Below are positions 60,826 through 62,525 of a stretch of 62,525 nt of DNA, piece by piece. The position numbers were made by a program, and so were the translations under genes. The notes below the pieces were generated by a model. The model saw only the letters and a program-made list of their open reading frames with translations, was not told the DNA's origin and searched no databases. The first letter of the stretch is position 1. The number at the start of each line of letters is the position of its first letter. Source of the DNA: Listeria_A hofi (lineage in GTDB: Bacteria > Bacillota > Bacilli > Lactobacillales > Listeriaceae); contig NZ_CAUYTL010000016.1 of NCBI RefSeq assembly GCF_963575615.1, positions 1 to 62,525 on the forward strand. The letters are read 5' to 3'.

Positions 60826-61599
60826 TCATTTAGGGAATACAGAAATTTGTCCATTATCTAAAGTAATGACATCCACAGCTTGACAATAGAAGGAAGATAA
60901 TTTTTCTGTGGTAAGCATAGTTTGGGTGGGACCGGAATCATACTTTTTACCGTCTTTCAGTAGTAAGGTGTGGCTAAAGCACGGTAAAATTTCTTCCGTA
61001 TGATGTGTTACATAAAGAATAGTTGGTGTATGAGGAAGGTTAGAGATAATCTTAATACGATCTAATAGACGTTTCTTTGCAAAAATATCAAGACCTGTAC
61101 ATGGCTCATCAAGAATTAACAGTTTAGGTTTTGCCATAAGGGCTCTAGCAATGAGAACAATCTGCCGTTCACCCTGAGATAAAATAGCATAACGTTTGCC
61201 TATTAGTTCTTTCCCGCCACACTCTATCAAGATATTGCAAGCAGCCTCTCTTTCTTCGGCAGTTGTATCTTGATATAATCCGATACTTGCAAATTTTCCA
61301 CTAACAACGATAGATTCAGCAAAATCATATTCTCGTAATTGTTGTTGCAGAGACGAACTCACCCAACCGATAGATTTTCGCAGTTCTGGGAGTGATGTTT
61401 CTCCAAATTTGTGACCTAAAACATTAAGTGAACCAGATGTAGGCCAAAGATAGCCATTCAGCAATTTTAACAAGGTAGTTTTTCCGGAGCCGTTTAATCC
61501 AAGAACAGCCCAATGTTCCTGTGGTTTAACAGCCCAATCAATCGAATCTAATAAAGTTTTTCCATCACGTTTTAAGTATACCTGATCGAATTTGAACAT
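60826..61599 (-). CDS. ABC transporter ATP-binding protein
   Basis: 257 residues. Walker A is GLNGSGKTTLL, the signature is LSQGERQ and Walker B is LLILDEPCTGLD, with the switch YVTHH. The pattern (FDQVYLKRDGKTLLDSIDWAVK; HWAVLG) is that of the YlmA/ModF-like ATPases that stand alone. AGGAGGAATGATGAT precedes ATG 61599; the frame to 61641 is not needed. No permease is near, so the partner is unknown. Confidence 0.9.
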   Translation of the reverse strand: MFKFDQVYLKRDGKTLLDSIDWAVKPQEHWAVLGLNGSGKTTLLKLLNGYLWPTSGSLNVLGHKFGETSLPELRKSIGWVSSSLQQQLREYDFAESIVVSGKFASIGLYQDTTAEEREAACNILIECGGKELIGKRYAILSQGERQIVLIARALMAKPKLLILDEPCTGLDIFAKKRLLDRIKIISNLPHTPTILYVTHHTEEILPCFSHTLLLKDGKKYDSGPTQTMLTTEKLSSFYCQAVDVITLDNGQISVFPK

Positions 61600-61692
61600 A
61601 TCATCATTCCTCCTAGTAAGATATTGGGTCTTAACATCCATTTTACATAAAAATAAGAAAATTAGAAAATATAAAGCGAGGTATTAGAGCAA

Positions 61693-62301
61693 ATGGATAA
61701 TCACATTATAGACGAGGCCAAAGCATATATAAAAAAAGAGTTCACCAATGAAGGGACAGGACACGACTGGTATCATATTGAAAGAGTGTACCGAATGGCA
61801 ACGTATCTTCAAAGCAAAGAAGGTGGAAATCTTACAGTTATTAAATTTGCTGCTTTGTTTCATGATTTTACTGATTCAAAGTTAAAGAAGGACACTGAAC
61901 AGGCGCAACAACTTATGGAAGCATGGTTTAGAAATCACCATTTATCAGAAGAACAAATCCGGAGTATTCTATCAATCATAGAGAATGTATCCTTTAGTCA
62001 CGAACGTGCTGGAACAGTAGAACTAGATTTGGAAAGCAAAATTGTCCAAGATGCTGATAGATTAGATGCAATTGGAGCAATAGGAATAGCCAGATGTTTT
62101 ACTTATGGAGGCGCAAAAGGAAGGCCTATTTATAGCCTGGAAAATATGGAATCGAGTAGTATACAGCATTTTTATGATAAGCTTTTAATAATTAAAGATA
62201 GAATCAAAACAAACACAGCTAAGCAGATAGCTCACTCTAGGCATGAGACCATTTTGGCTTTCTTAAAAAGCATTAAAAATGAATGTGATATACAAATTTA
62301 A
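61693..62301 (+). CDS. HD-domain phosphohydrolase
   Basis: 202 residues. Metal sites: HDWYHIERVYRMA, ALFHDFTDSK (HD pair) and VQDADRLDAIGAIGIARCF. This suits the YpgQ/YedJ-type HD hydrolases, some of which cleave nucleoside phosphates. A weak GCGAGG lies upstream. The last gene before the rRNA promoter region. Confidence 0.88.
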   Translation: MDNHIIDEAKAYIKKEFTNEGTGHDWYHIERVYRMATYLQSKEGGNLTVIKFAALFHDFTDSKLKKDTEQAQQLMEAWFRNHHLSEEQIRSILSIIENVSFSHERAGTVELDLESKIVQDADRLDAIGAIGIARCFTYGGAKGRPIYSLENMESSSIQHFYDKLLIIKDRIKTNTAKQIAHSRHETILAFLKSIKNECDIQI

Positions 62302-62319
62302 TGAATTAAAACAAAACAG

Positions 62320-62348
62320 TTGCATTTTAGGAATAACTATTATATACT
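62320..62348 (+). promoter_or_regulatory. rRNA operon promoter P1
   Basis: TTGCAT (62320-62325), 17-bp spacer, TATACT (62343-62348). The first of two tandem promoters about 75 bp apart, as is usual for rRNA operons of Firmicutes. Confidence 0.55.
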
Positions 62349-62396
62349 TAGAAAGTTCTCGAGTTGAGAGCACGAAAATATTAATAAAATAAGTTG

Positions 62397-62426
62397 TTGA
62401 CACGATAATAACTTTTATGATAAGAT
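62397..62426 (+). promoter_or_regulatory. rRNA operon promoter P2
   Basis: TTGACA (62397-62402), 18-bp spacer, TAAGAT (62421-62426). It stands just before the leader. Confidence 0.55.
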
Positions 62427-62439
62427 ATAAAAGTTGTGT

Positions 62440-62525
62440 TAAACAAAGTAATGACCTTTGAAAACTGAACAGAAACAAAGATAAAACCAATAGAGACAGT
62501 GATGTTTCTAGGTAAGAATCGCAGG
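62440..62525 (+). other. rRNA operon leader with boxA-like antitermination element
   Basis: TGACCTTTGAAAACTGAAC (near 62450) is the conserved sequence that precedes 16S rRNA in Bacillales operons. The 16S gene itself lies beyond the window end. Confidence 0.7.

Overview
The window reads as a chromosome segment of a low-GC Gram-positive bacterium of the Listeriaceae. The gene order (ftsW, pycA, iron-type lipoprotein, tagGH, large autolysin, galU, tarIJ, tagB/F-like genes, tagD, pncB-nadE, cellobiose IIB, guaA) is the order I recall around lmo1071-lmo1096 of Listeria monocytogenes. The accessory blocks differ, so a non-monocytogenes Listeria is my inference. AGGAGG-type ribosome sites and paired terminator hairpins are the norm throughout.

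1-7.1 kb: a sugar-utilisation locus with an HTH repressor divergent from an ABC importer, a small membrane protein and a GH2 glycosidase. It has a strong promoter, a cre-like site and several operator-like repeats. 7.1-13.1 kb: ftsW, pyruvate carboxylase and an iron-type binding lipoprotein. 13.1-33.1 kb: a cell-wall block holding the teichoic acid exporter tagGH, a three-gene glycosylation set (GT2, GtrA, GT-C), a six-repeat PA14-like autolysin, galU, ribitol-phosphate precursor genes tarI/tarJ, three TagB/TagF-type polymerases, an extra GT2 and tagD. 33.2-40.4 kb: a two-component system, NAD salvage (pncB, nadE), a monooxygenase-like protein, a PTS IIB and guaA.

40.4-45.5 kb: a type VII secretion LXG toxin island. 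It holds two LXG-partner helical proteins, an LXG protein split from its nuclease tip by a one-base shift, an immunity-like gene, a promoterless orphan WHH-nuclease tip that carries the same junction sequence, and three tandem SMI1/KNR4 genes. The island lies between two imperfect copies of one terminator-plus-promoter unit.

45.6-62.5 kb: mixed housekeeping and surface genes: HAD phosphatase, CorA-like transporter, two MerR systems with 19-bp-spacer promoters, EamA-like pair, uracil-DNA glycosylase, secreted GH85 enzyme, two GH73 glucosaminidases, ExoA, PepT, an ABC ATPase and an HD hydrolase. The window ends in the promoter and leader of an rRNA operon.

The most unusual non-coding content is a family of structured intergenic repeats at about 77-330, 1584-1672, 27957-28857 and 35466-35501. 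Separate copies carry compensatory base changes in at least two stems, which argues for a selected RNA or DNA structure.
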